A stretch of 64,000 nucleotides of DNA from Actinoalloteichus hoggarensis (GTDB lineage: Bacteria > Actinomycetota > Actinomycetes > Mycobacteriales > Pseudonocardiaceae): assembly GCF_002234535.1 (NCBI RefSeq), contig NZ_CP022521.1:5626001-5690000 (forward strand), given 5' to 3'. Shown piece by piece: positions 41,696-49,899 of this stretch; position 1 is the stretch's first letter, and each line of letters opens with the position of its first letter. The translations under genes were made by a program, and so were the position numbers. Under the pieces are notes generated by a model. It had not been told where the DNA came from, made no database searches, and worked only from the letters and a program-made list of their open reading frames with translations.

Positions 41696-41861
41696 CACGG
41701 AAAAGCGGTAGGTTGAAAATTGACGCAGGAGCCGGCCCCGCGTGAACTGCGACGACCCGGGTCATTCCCCCGCGACCGGCCCGCGACCGCGTGGACAGTG
41801 CACAATGAGCCTCCTGGATTTCGGGAGCGAAGATCATCCGACAGTGAGAGGTCGTGACCCG

Positions 41862-42590
41862 GTGCGCAGGTCCGCCGAGCCCGCTTCGTCGACCGACTCG
41901 GGAGAGTCCGGCGGCCCGCCGCGCGGCGCCAAGACGCTCGACAGCGGGCTGCGGATCCTCTGGGAGCTGCGAGACCACCCGGACGGCCTGCCGCACGGCG
42001 AGCTGTCGCGGCGACTGGGCATCGAACGCACCGCCGTCTACCGGCTCATCGGCACGCTGCAGTCCAACCGTCTGGTGACCAAGACCGACGAGGGGCGCTA
42101 CCAACTCGCCCTCGGCCTCTTGGAGCTGGCCTCCTCGGTGCTTCCCCAGTTGAGGCGGACCTTCACCCATCAGCTGCGAGAGCTGGCGGAGATGTCCCAG
42201 GCCACGGCCTTCGTCACGGCACTGGACGGCGAGAACAGCTGCGTGGTCGTCGCCGTCGCCGAGCCGTCGAAGACGATCACGCACGTCGCCTACCGGGTCG
42301 GCGCCCGCCATGAGGCCGAGCGGGGCGCCTCCGGAATCGCCATCCTCGCGGGCAGACCGCCGGTTCCCGGTGAGCGTGAGGCCATCACCGAGGCGCGGCG
42401 GCTGGGTTACTCGGTGACCAGCGGCGAGCTGCAACAGGGCGCATGGGGCATCGCCGCGCCCATCCGCCCGCCGAACGGACCCGCGGTGGCCAGCGTGGGC
42501 GTCGTCGCGATCGGCAGGCGCGACGAGACGGTCGTCGCGCCCTCGGTGCTGCGCGCCGCCGAGGCCCTGAGCTCCAGCGAACAGCTCTGA
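41862..42590 (+). CDS. IclR-family transcriptional regulator
   Basis: 242 residues. N-terminal winged helix-turn-helix (DSGLRILWELRDHPDGLPHGELSRRLGIERTAVYRLIGTLQSNRLV) and a C-terminal IclR effector domain (FTHQLRELAEMSQATAFVTALDGENSCVVVA, GARHEAERGASGIAILAGRP, GAWGIAAPI). The start GTG (VRRSAEP) is preferred: between it and an in-frame ATG at 41805 the codons are A/T-rich at third positions, unlike the rest. Effector unknown. The upstream palindrome suggests autoregulation. Confidence 0.87.
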   Translation: MRRSAEPASSTDSGESGGPPRGAKTLDSGLRILWELRDHPDGLPHGELSRRLGIERTAVYRLIGTLQSNRLVTKTDEGRYQLALGLLELASSVLPQLRRTFTHQLRELAEMSQATAFVTALDGENSCVVVAVAEPSKTITHVAYRVGARHEAERGASGIAILAGRPPVPGEREAITEARRLGYSVTSGELQQGAWGIAAPIRPPNGPAVASVGVVAIGRRDETVVAPSVLRAAEALSSSEQL

Positions 42591-43016
42591 GTTCCGGCGA
42601 TCCCCGAGTCCGACGATCAGCCCGACTCCTGCCGGCGGCCCAGCGGCTCCGAGGCTCAGCCGGCGGCTCCGAACCGACGACGCCGCGGGGGATCGCGGCG
42701 TCCATCGACCGGCCCGCCGACGAATCCCGTGGAAAGTTCGGCTCGTCGATCGAGTGTCTTGATCGACGCACTCGCCGGCCCGAATCGCGACGGCGTGGGC
42801 CCGACGACAAGGGCTGCCGCCAGCACGTAGTCCCGCGATCGACGGTCCGAACACGGACACACCCGCTCACTGTCACCCGGTCGGGGGACCGCCGAATCGG
42901 GGGCCGCTGCGGTGCGCCCGATGGAACCACACCGTTGACAGGCAGGCGCCCGACCCCGAAGCTGGTCGCTACCGGTGATCAACTGCCGAAGCGGCGGCGT
43001 ACTGCGAGGAGCTGAT
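42591..43016. other. Intergenic region IclR-hydrolase
   Basis: 426 bases with no recognisable gene or terminator. Confidence 0.4.
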
Positions 43017-43805
43017 GTGACGATCCTGCCTCACGACGTACACGGCGACGGCCCGATCCGAGTGATCGCGCTGCACGGCTGGTTCTCCGACCGCACCGCC
43101 TTCCGCGCGCTGCGCCCCCTGCTGGACACCACTCGCTTCAGTTACGCCTTCGTCGACGTCCGGGGCTACGGGGAGGCCGCCGAGCTGAGCGGCGAGTACA
43201 CCATGGCCGAGATCGCCTCCGACGTGCTCGCGCTGGCGGATCACCTCGGCTGGTCGGAGTTCGCCCTGTTAGGGCATTCGATGGGCGGCAAGGCCGCCGC
43301 CGCCGTGCTGGCCGCGGACACGAGCCGGGTGACCGGCGTAGTCGGCGTCTCCCCGGTGCCTGCCTCCGGCGTCCCCTTCGACGACCAGGCCTGGCAGCTC
43401 TTCGCCGGTGCCGCGGAGAGCGCGGACAACCGTCGGGCGATCATCGACCTGACCACGGGCAACCGGCACACCGGCGTCTGGCTGGACGCGATGGTGCGAC
43501 ACTCGCTCGCCACCTCGTCCGTCCCGGCGTTCGGGAGCTACCTCCTCGACTGGGCACGGCACGACTTCCACGAGGCGGTGCTGGGCGACTCGACCCCGAT
43601 CCTGGTCATCGCAGGCGAGCACGATCCGGCCTTGAGCGCCGACGTGCTCCGCGGCACCTGGCTCGCCTGGCACCCGCACGCGCGCGTCGAGGTCTTCGAC
43701 AACGCGGGGCATTACGCCGCCGACGAGACCCCGATCGCACTGGCCTCGTCGCTGGAGGCCTTCCTGACCGATGCCGCGGCGGTCCCGCAGGCGACCGCAG
43801 GCTGA
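43017..43805 (+). CDS. Alpha/beta hydrolase
   Basis: 262 residues. Oxyanion region IALHGWFSDRTAF, nucleophile GHSMGG, acid in IAGEHDPAL and His in DNAGHYAADE form a complete triad. A short lid of about 80 residues. Family includes esterases, haloperoxidase-like and lactonase-like enzymes; substrate unknown. GTG start with AGGAG about six bases upstream. Convergent with the LLM oxidoreductase. Confidence 0.9.
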   Translation: MTILPHDVHGDGPIRVIALHGWFSDRTAFRALRPLLDTTRFSYAFVDVRGYGEAAELSGEYTMAEIASDVLALADHLGWSEFALLGHSMGGKAAAAVLAADTSRVTGVVGVSPVPASGVPFDDQAWQLFAGAAESADNRRAIIDLTTGNRHTGVWLDAMVRHSLATSSVPAFGSYLLDWARHDFHEAVLGDSTPILVIAGEHDPALSADVLRGTWLAWHPHARVEVFDNAGHYAADETPIALASSLEAFLTDAAAVPQATAG

Positions 43806-43910
43806 TCGACGCGCTGCGGAGCGCGCCGTGGTGATCCGCGGATGCGCCCCAGCCGCCGAGCCGGCGGAGTGAAGCGCACGACCGAGTCGCCCTGCATCCT
43901 CCGCGACGAC

Positions 43911-43935
43911 CGGGCGGCCCCGGAAGGGCCGCCCG
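43911..43935. terminator. Bidirectional hairpin between convergent genes
   Basis: CGGGCGGCCC, loop CGGAA, GGGCCGCCCG: perfect 10-bp stem between the convergent hydrolase and LLM genes, without a T-run. Typical of actinobacterial gene ends. Confidence 0.6.
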
Positions 43936-44027
43936 CACGGTCACGGCGTTCGGCGGCACGGTCACGGCGTCGAACCCGGCGGATGCTCACGGGCCCGATC
44001 CCGCTCGCGCGAGACCGGGCGGGACGC

Positions 44028-45014
44028 CTACCGATTCTCGCCCCGGGCCGAGGCCAGCCCTGCGAGCCGCTTCATCGACGCGGTCACCAGTTCCGGGGCG
44101 AGCGCACCGAAGTTGGCCAGGGCCAACAGGTGGGTGACACCCAGTTCCTCCAGCCGGTCCATGCGTCGGGAGACCAGGTCGGCATCGCCGAAGAGGACCA
44201 GTTCCGCCGCGTCGAGCTGTGCGTAGCTGCGGTGGCTCTTGTGATACAGCCGGGTGTCGGTGTACTGGGCGAGGGCGGGCCCGACCTCGTCTTCGACGTC
44301 CGGTCGTTCGCCGACGTAGGTGTGCAGGGCCACCGCGACGTCGCCGGTCCCGGTCGCGCCGGACTCGGCGAAGCCCTTGCGGTAGGCGGTGACGACCTCT
44401 CCGAGGTGATCGATGTCCTCGGCGGAGGCGTACGGGATCAGCATGATGTTCCGGCCCTGCCTCCCGACGTGGTAGGCGGCCTCCGGACGGATCACCGCCA
44501 CCCACACCGGCGGTGACGCCAGCGGCGTGACGGCCGCCCGGACGCCGGACAACCGGTGGTACTCGCCGTCGAAGTGCACCGGTTCGCCGGTCCACGCCCT
44601 GGTCAGGATCTCCAGTGCCTCGTCGAACCGGGTGCGCTTCTCCGCCTGGTCCACGCCGAAGCCCGCGTACTCGTGCGGGAGATAGCCGGAGCCCACGCCG
44701 AGGGCGAGCCTGCCGCCGGAGAGCTGGTCCAGCATCGCGTAGTCCTCGGCCAGCACCATCGGCGCGTGGAAGGGCAGTACCGCGACCGCGACGCCCAGGC
44801 CGATACGACTGGTCTGCCGCGCCGCGGCGGCGAGCAGCACCGCGGGCGCGGGCACGATGCCGTACTCGTGAAAGTGGTGCTCGGCCACGAAGTAGTTGGC
44901 GAAGCCGAGTTCCTCCGCGTAGGAGATCTCGTCCAAGAGCTGGTCGTAGAAGGCTGCGATGCTGCGGTCACGAGCCGGGTGATGGTCGGTGACCGAGAAG
45001 ATGCTCAGCTTCAT
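44028..45014 (-). CDS. LLM-class flavin-dependent oxidoreductase
   Basis: 328 residues, luciferase-like TIM barrel using FMN or F420. ANYFVAEHHFHEYGIVPAPAVLLAAAARQTSRIGLGVAV, DQLSGGRLALGVGSGYLPHEYAGFG and PPVWVAVIRPEAAYHVGRQG are typical of the family. Substrate unknown. The ATG has AAAGGA about nine bases upstream. It is on the same strand as, and downstream of, the PPOX-type gene, suggesting a two-gene unit controlled by the palindrome at 45.6 kb. Confidence 0.9.
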   Translation of the reverse strand: MKLSIFSVTDHHPARDRSIAAFYDQLLDEISYAEELGFANYFVAEHHFHEYGIVPAPAVLLAAAARQTSRIGLGVAVAVLPFHAPMVLAEDYAMLDQLSGGRLALGVGSGYLPHEYAGFGVDQAEKRTRFDEALEILTRAWTGEPVHFDGEYHRLSGVRAAVTPLASPPVWVAVIRPEAAYHVGRQGRNIMLIPYASAEDIDHLGEVVTAYRKGFAESGATGTGDVAVALHTYVGERPDVEDEVGPALAQYTDTRLYHKSHRSYAQLDAAELVLFGDADLVSRRMDRLEELGVTHLLALANFGALAPELVTASMKRLAGLASARGENR

Positions 45015-45087
45015 TGCTGGGAGTCCTTTCGGCGGGATCGGGCGGACCGCTCGTGCTGCGGGCCCGCGACGGACAACCTGCGATCGA

Positions 45088-45579
45088 TCAGGCGGAGTCG
45101 TCCCGACCGATCGGCCACGGCGGCCGAAGGTCGGTGGCGGCCAGCTCCGCGAGCACCTGCCGTTCCACGCCGTCGCGGTGTCGTTTCGCGGCGTCGAACT
45201 CGTAACCGGGCCCCCGGAAGCGCATCTGCGGCTGTCGCTGATCCGCCACCGCCTCGAGCACCAGGCGGACGACGGCGGCAGGAAACGGTGCGGAGGGCAG
45301 TTCGGCGGTGAGGAACTCGGCTCGGCCGCCGACCGCGAGGACGAGGTCGTCGGCCAGGATCTGCATCGCGAACCTCGGGTCGTTCCGCAGGTTCCGACAG
45401 TGCCGGCCGCGGCCGTCCAGGGCCGCGACGAGCGTGTGGCTGTCGAGCAGGACGAACCAGGAGATCAAGGCGCTGTGCGGTCTGCCGGTCTCGTCCGTCG
45501 TCGCGAGCACGGCGACGGGCCTGCCGTCGATCATCGCCGAGGCGTGCTGGTCCTCCAGAGACCCTGTCACCCGCGCCAC
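45088..45579 (-). CDS. Pyridoxamine 5'-phosphate oxidase-like (PPOX/F420) protein
   Basis: 163 residues, split-barrel flavin-binding fold: PVAVLATTDETGRPHSALISWFV, TLVAALDGRGRHCRNLRNDPRFAMQI, and a C-terminal MRFRGPGYEFDAAKRHRDGVERQVL. Members reduce substrates with F420 or bind heme or flavin. GTG start (VARVTG); the 5' region is occupied by a large perfect palindrome. It precedes the LLM oxidoreductase gene by 73 bases on the same strand, and both families can use F420. Confidence 0.85.
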   Translation of the reverse strand: MARVTGSLEDQHASAMIDGRPVAVLATTDETGRPHSALISWFVLLDSHTLVAALDGRGRHCRNLRNDPRFAMQILADDLVLAVGGRAEFLTAELPSAPFPAAVVRLVLEAVADQRQPQMRFRGPGYEFDAAKRHRDGVERQVLAELAATDLRPPWPIGRDDSA

Positions 45580-45591
45580 CCGAACCCCCGT

Positions 45592-45624
45592 TCATATAGT
45601 GCGGAGAGTACGCACTATATGAAC
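45592..45624. promoter_or_regulatory. Large perfect palindrome (operator) upstream of PPOX gene
   Basis: TTCATATAGTGC, nine-base centre GGAGAGTAC, GCACTATATGAA: 12-bp arms with no mismatch. It lies 13 bases ahead of the PPOX start, and each arm contains TATAGT, a possible -10 element. One arm matches the palindrome upstream of the IclR gene (TTCACATAGTGC) with one difference. Confidence 0.75.
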
Positions 45625-45632
45625 CAACCTTG

Positions 45633-47222
45633 CTACCGGGTGCTGTCGGTGTCAAGGCGACTCTCGGACTCGCCGGGCCCGTCCTCGGCCGCGGAGTCGA
45701 GGGTCACGCGGCGCAGCGACAGCCAGGAGACCGCCGCGGCCGTCACCATGATCATCGCGCCCAGGACGCTGGTCAGTCGCATGCCTGCCACGAAGGCCCC
45801 GGTCGCCGCCTCGGCCAACGCGCCGCCCGCGGGCGCGGCGAGCTCGGCGGCCAGCCCCATCGCCGTGCCCAGCGTCTCGGCCGCCGCGGACAGGTGGCCT
45901 GCGTCGACGCCCGGCACCTCCGCGAGTCCGTTCCGATAGACCGCGGCCACCACACTGCCGAGCACGGCGATGCCCAGCGCCGCGCCCAACTCGTATGCGG
46001 TCTCCGAGACCGCCGAGGCGGCTCCCGCCCGCCGCGCGGGCACCGAGGCCAGGATCGCGTCGTTGGTCAGCAGCTCCGCGACGCCGACGCCGAGGCCGAT
46101 CAGGCCGAACGCCGTCGAGGCGATCAGGAGGCCGCCGTCGACGGACACGCCCACGAGCAGCAGTGTGCCCAGGCCGGCCACCGACAGCGCCGACGCCAGG
46201 AGGGCGGGCATCGCGAAGCGCCGCACCAGCCGCGTGGCCAGCAGCGAGCCGACCACCGCAGCGGTGAGGCCGGGCAGGAGCAGCAGGCCCGCGTACATGG
46301 GTCGGAGGCCGAGGACCAGCTGGAGGTACTGCGTCAGGAGGAAGAGACAGCCGACGAGGACGAACACCGCGAGCAGGTTGGTCAGCACGGCGACGGAGAA
46401 CGTCCGATGGGCGAAGAGCGAGACGTCCAGCATCGGCGTGTCCAGCCGTCGCTGTCTGCGGACGAACACGATCGCGAAACCGACGCCCAGGAGGACGGCG
46501 AGCGTGGCGACGGGCGAGATCCCGGACTCGACGAACTTCTTGAGCCCGTAGACCGCGGGCAACAGGGCGAGCAGCGAGTAGAGCGCGCTGAGCGGGTCGA
46601 AGCGGCCGGGCGCCGGGTCCCTGGACTCGGGGATCAGCCACGGGCCGATCGCCAGCAGCAGGGCCATCGTCGGCAGGTTCAGCAGGAACACCGAGCCCCA
46701 CCAGAAGTGCTCCAGCAGCCAGCCGCCCAGGATCGGACCGAGTGCCGCGCCGCCGGAGAAGGCGGCCGACCACACCGCGATGGCGATCCGACGCCGTCGC
46801 CGGTCGACGAAGATGTTGCGGATCAGCGAGAGGGTCGCGGGCATGAGCGTCGCACCCGCGAAACCCATCGCGGCACGGGCGGCGATGAGCACCTCCGCGC
46901 TGGGCGCGTAGGCGGCCACCACGGAGGCGAGGCCGAACCCGGCCGAGCCGAGCAGGAGAAGCCGTCGGCGGCCGAGGCGGTCGCCGAGCACGCCCATCGT
47001 GACGAGCAGGCCTGCCAGCACGAACGAGTAGACGTCCACGATCCAGAGCAGCTGCGATGCGCTCGGGCGCAGGTCCTCGCTCAGCGTGGGGACGGCGAAC
47101 CCGAGCACGGTGTTGTCCACCGAGACGAGCAGGACCGGAAGGGTCAGCACGGCGAGCGCGGCCCAGGCCCGCCCGCCGGGCAGACCGGCGGGCGTCGACG
47201 CGGGAACGGATGAGCTGCTCAT
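45633..47222 (-). CDS. MFS efflux transporter (DHA2/14-TM type)
   Basis: 529 residues with about 14 membrane helices. First helix VLTLPVLLVSVDNTVLGFAVPTL, DHA motif A as GVLGDRLGRRRLLLLGSAGFG, motif C-like SAAFSGGAALGPILGGWLLEHFWWGSVFLLNLP. Proton-driven drug efflux is likely; substrate unknown. The start ATG (MSSSSVPAS) is ten bases from a perfect TetR-type operator. It is divergent from the TetR gene. Confidence 0.93.
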   Translation of the reverse strand: MSSSSVPASTPAGLPGGRAWAALAVLTLPVLLVSVDNTVLGFAVPTLSEDLRPSASQLLWIVDVYSFVLAGLLVTMGVLGDRLGRRRLLLLGSAGFGLASVVAAYAPSAEVLIAARAAMGFAGATLMPATLSLIRNIFVDRRRRRIAIAVWSAAFSGGAALGPILGGWLLEHFWWGSVFLLNLPTMALLLAIGPWLIPESRDPAPGRFDPLSALYSLLALLPAVYGLKKFVESGISPVATLAVLLGVGFAIVFVRRQRRLDTPMLDVSLFAHRTFSVAVLTNLLAVFVLVGCLFLLTQYLQLVLGLRPMYAGLLLLPGLTAAVVGSLLATRLVRRFAMPALLASALSVAGLGTLLLVGVSVDGGLLIASTAFGLIGLGVGVAELLTNDAILASVPARRAGAASAVSETAYELGAALGIAVLGSVVAAVYRNGLAEVPGVDAGHLSAAAETLGTAMGLAAELAAPAGGALAEAATGAFVAGMRLTSVLGAMIMVTAAAVSWLSLRRVTLDSAAEDGPGESESRLDTDSTR

Positions 47223-47231
47223 GGCACCGAC

Positions 47232-47251
47232 TGTACCGTCCGGACGGTACA
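47232..47251. promoter_or_regulatory. TetR operator in MFS/tetR divergent promoter
   Basis: TGTACCGTCCGGACGGTACA, a perfect 20-base palindrome, midway between the divergent starts and overlapping the probable -35 of the tetR promoter (TACAGT at 47267-47272). Confidence 0.88.
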
Positions 47252-47279
47252 GAGTCGCGTGTGTTCTACAGTTCACCCG

Positions 47280-47864
47280 GTGAGCAGCCGAACCCGCGAC
47301 CGGATACTCGACGCGTTGCAGGACCTTCTCCTCCGCCACGGCCTGTCGGCGGTGACCTTGGACGCGGTGGCCGCCGCCGCCGAGGTCTCCAAAGGCGGGC
47401 TGCTCTATCACTTCCATTCGAAGAACGACCTGCTGACCGGGCTGGTGCACCGACTCGCCGACGAGGGAACAGCCGAGCTGACGCAGGCCAGGGCGATGGA
47501 GGGTCTGGACGCGGTCCGCTTCTTCCTCGAGACGTCGGTGCCCGTCGACCAGCGGGAGGCCGGCCTCTACTGGTCGGTGATCGCGAACCTGCGCAGTTCG
47601 GAGATCGGCCGGGAGGCCGCCGACATCCTCCGCGCGGTGTTCGGGAACTGGGCCGACCTGCTCGTCGAGCGAATCGGCGACCCGGTGGCCGCCGAGACGA
47701 TCCGGCTGGTGGGCGACGGCCTGTACCTGAGCGCCCTGATGGGGCTGCCCCAGCCCGATCCGCAGGTTCTGCGCCAGGTCTTCGAGCGCCTTCTCCACCA
47801 GGCCGAGAGCGCCGCCGGAGCCGCCGTCATCGCCGACCCCGAGTCGGAACCAGACAACGACTGA
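47280..47864 (+). CDS. TetR-family repressor of the MFS pump
   Basis: 194 residues. N-terminal TetR helix-turn-helix (TRDRILDALQDLLLRHGLSAVTLDAVAAAAEVSKGGLLYHFHSKNDLL) and a C-terminal ligand domain of the TetR_C type 13-like group. The GTG start is seven bases after TACAGT, so the message is probably leaderless. Divergence from the pump gene and the shared palindrome imply that it represses both. Confidence 0.92.
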   Translation: MSSRTRDRILDALQDLLLRHGLSAVTLDAVAAAAEVSKGGLLYHFHSKNDLLTGLVHRLADEGTAELTQARAMEGLDAVRFFLETSVPVDQREAGLYWSVIANLRSSEIGREAADILRAVFGNWADLLVERIGDPVAAETIRLVGDGLYLSALMGLPQPDPQVLRQVFERLLHQAESAAGAAVIADPESEPDND

Positions 47865-47905
47865 GCACCAGGCAGCACAAACCGGGCCGTTCCACCAGGG
47901 CGGTC

Positions 47906-48604
47906 ATGCACAATGCCGAGGTGGTCACCAGGAGAGCGGCAGTGATACCGAGTAGGACTTCTCTGACGGCGGCAGGCCTGCTCGTCGTCGGAGCGCTCGT
48001 GCTGACGGGCTGCACCATCCCGCAGACCGGCCAGGCCAGCCCGGTCGAGAACTCGGCGCCGCCGCTCCCCGAGGTGGGCAACCTCCTGGAGCCGTCGGCG
48101 GAGCCCGCTGACCCGTCGGGCTCCACCGAGCCCTCCGACGGCGCCGAGGAGGAGACGTCCACCGACCCGCCCGCCGACCTGGAGCCCAACCCGAACCTCG
48201 AACGGACGTCGAGCTGTGACCTCGTCAGCGACGAGCTGATCGACGAGCTCGGGATGGCGGGCGACGCAGGCTACCGGGACGGCGCCGAGGGCCGGGGCGA
48301 CTGCATCCTGATCGACCTGGCCTCGGATTACGAGAACGGCCTCGCCGTCTCCGTCGACCCCTATCGCGGGATCGACGAGTGGACGCTGGACGGCCTCATC
48401 GAGGCGTCTTCCACCGAGGTGGAGGGTCGGGCCGCCCGGCTGGTCCGTACCTCGGAGTCGATGTGCGCCATGGACATCGTCGTCACCGAGGACTCCAGCA
48501 TCCGCGTCCTCGTCCTGCACCGCGACGTCGACCGGGCCTGCGAGCTGGCGCCGACGGCCGCCCAGCACGTGGTGCGCGCCGTGCCCGCCGAGGCCTTCGG
48601 CTGA
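47906..48604 (+). CDS. DUF3558-type lipoprotein
   Basis: 232 residues. Signal peptide with helix AGLLVVGALVLTGC and lipobox LTGC (Cys36), then a Pro/Ser/Glu linker and a DUF3558-like domain (SSCDLVSDELIDELGM, GDCILIDLASDYENGLAVSVDP, SMCAMDIVVTEDSSIRVLVLHRD) with paired cysteines. Found on the outer membrane face in many Pseudonocardiaceae; function unknown. ATG with AGGG six bases upstream. Confidence 0.85.
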   Translation: MHNAEVVTRRAAVIPSRTSLTAAGLLVVGALVLTGCTIPQTGQASPVENSAPPLPEVGNLLEPSAEPADPSGSTEPSDGAEEETSTDPPADLEPNPNLERTSSCDLVSDELIDELGMAGDAGYRDGAEGRGDCILIDLASDYENGLAVSVDPYRGIDEWTLDGLIEASSTEVEGRAARLVRTSESMCAMDIVVTEDSSIRVLVLHRDVDRACELAPTAAQHVVRAVPAEAFG

Positions 48605-48621
48605 GCCGACGAACCCGGCCT

Positions 48622-48650
48622 CCGCACCGGACGGACGACGTCCGGTGCGG
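48622..48650. terminator. Bidirectional hairpin terminator
   Basis: CCGCACCGGACG, loop GACGA, CGTCCGGTGCGG: perfect 12-bp stem between convergent genes (lipoprotein and acyl-CoA dehydrogenase). No T-run. Confidence 0.7.
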
Positions 48651-48737
48651 CCTCGGGCGTCGACGAGGCGCCCCGCCGTAGCCAGGGTCGCCGGGACCGG
48701 ACGGCGACGGGCTCCGTGACCACCGCGCCGTGACCGA

Positions 48738-49895
48738 TCAGGCGGCCATCCCGAGTTCTCTGGCGATCAGCATCCGCTGCACCTCGGAGGTCCCCTCGCC
48801 GATCTCCAGGATCTTCGCGTCCCGGTAGAACCGGCCGACGGGCGTCTCGTTCATGAAGCCGTAGCCGCCGAAGATCTGGGTCGCCTCCCTGGCGTTGTCC
48901 ATCGCCGCGTTGGAGCTGACCAGCTTCGCGACGGCCGCCTCCTTCTTGAACGGCTCGCCGTGCAGCATCCGCGACGCCGCGTGGTAGTAGGCCAGCCGAG
49001 CGGTGTGGGCCCGGACCTCCATGTCGGCGATCTTGAACTGGATGGCCTGATAGGCGCCGATGTTCCGGCCGAAGGCCTCCCGCTCGGCCGCGTAGCGCAG
49101 GCTCTCGTCCACACAACCCTGGGCGAGACCCACGCCGAGCGCGGCGATCGCGATCCGACCCTCGTCCAGGATGCGCAGGAACTGCGCATAGCCCCGGCCG
49201 CGCTCGCCCACCAGGTTCTCGGCGGGCACCCGGACGTCGACGAAGGACAGTTCGTGGGTGTCCGAGGCGTTCCAGCCCACCTTCGAGTACTTGCCCGCGA
49301 CGGTGAGACCCGGCGTCCCGGCGGGCACCGCGATCGCGGAGATCTCCTTACGCCCGTCCTCGCGCCTGCCTGTCACCGCCGTGACGGTGACCAGCGACGT
49401 GAGGTCGGTGCCGGAGTTGGTGATGAAGGACTTGCTGCCGTTGATCACCCACTCCCCGCCGTCGAGCCGCGCGGTGGTCCTGGTCGCTCCGGCGTCCGAC
49501 CCGCCGTCCGCCTCGGTGAGGCCGAAGGCGGCGAGCCTGCGTCCCGCGCACAGCTCGGGCAGCCAGCGCAGGCGCTGTTCCTCGGAGCCGAAGCGGTAGA
49601 TCGGCATCGCCCCGAGCGACACCCCGGCCTCCAGGGTGATCGCCACCGACGAGTCCACCCTGGCCAGCTCCTCCAAGGCCAGGCAGAGCGCGAAGTAGTC
49701 GCCGCCCATCCCGCCGTAGGCCTCGGGGAACGGCAGCCCGAACAGCCCCATGTCCGCCATGCCCGCCACGATCGGGTAGGGGAACTCCTCACGCTCGTAG
49801 TAACCGCCGATCACCGGCGCGATCTCCGCGCGGGCGAACTCGGCCACCGTGGACCGCAGCGCCACGTACTCCTCGTCGAGCCGGTGATCGAGCAT
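48738..49895 (-). CDS. fadE19: Acyl-CoA dehydrogenase (FadE19/isovaleryl-CoA type)
   Basis: 385 residues, FAD-dependent alpha,beta-oxidation of an acyl-CoA. AFGLTEADGGSDAGATRTTA, VINGSKSFITNSG, GGYGFMNETPVGRFYRDAKILEIGEGTSEVQRMLIARELG are diagnostic; the catalytic Glu is expected within the last of these (YRDAKILEIGEGTSE). The start ATG (MLDHRLDEEY) has AAGGAG eight bases upstream, within the end of the accA1 gene; the gap to the accA1 stop is four bases. Context with accA1/accD1 suggests isovaleryl-CoA or a related branched acyl-CoA as substrate. Confidence 0.9.
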   Translation of the reverse strand: MLDHRLDEEYVALRSTVAEFARAEIAPVIGGYYEREEFPYPIVAGMADMGLFGLPFPEAYGGMGGDYFALCLALEELARVDSSVAITLEAGVSLGAMPIYRFGSEEQRLRWLPELCAGRRLAAFGLTEADGGSDAGATRTTARLDGGEWVINGSKSFITNSGTDLTSLVTVTAVTGRREDGRKEISAIAVPAGTPGLTVAGKYSKVGWNASDTHELSFVDVRVPAENLVGERGRGYAQFLRILDEGRIAIAALGVGLAQGCVDESLRYAAEREAFGRNIGAYQAIQFKIADMEVRAHTARLAYYHAASRMLHGEPFKKEAAVAKLVSSNAAMDNAREATQIFGGYGFMNETPVGRFYRDAKILEIGEGTSEVQRMLIARELGMAA

Positions 49896-49899
49896 CGGG

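Noticed and set aside
45630-47213. Long open frame opposite the MFS gene on the plus strand
   Set aside because: Gln/Arg/His/Glu-rich composition from complementing hydrophobic codons; the minus strand encodes an unmistakable transporter.
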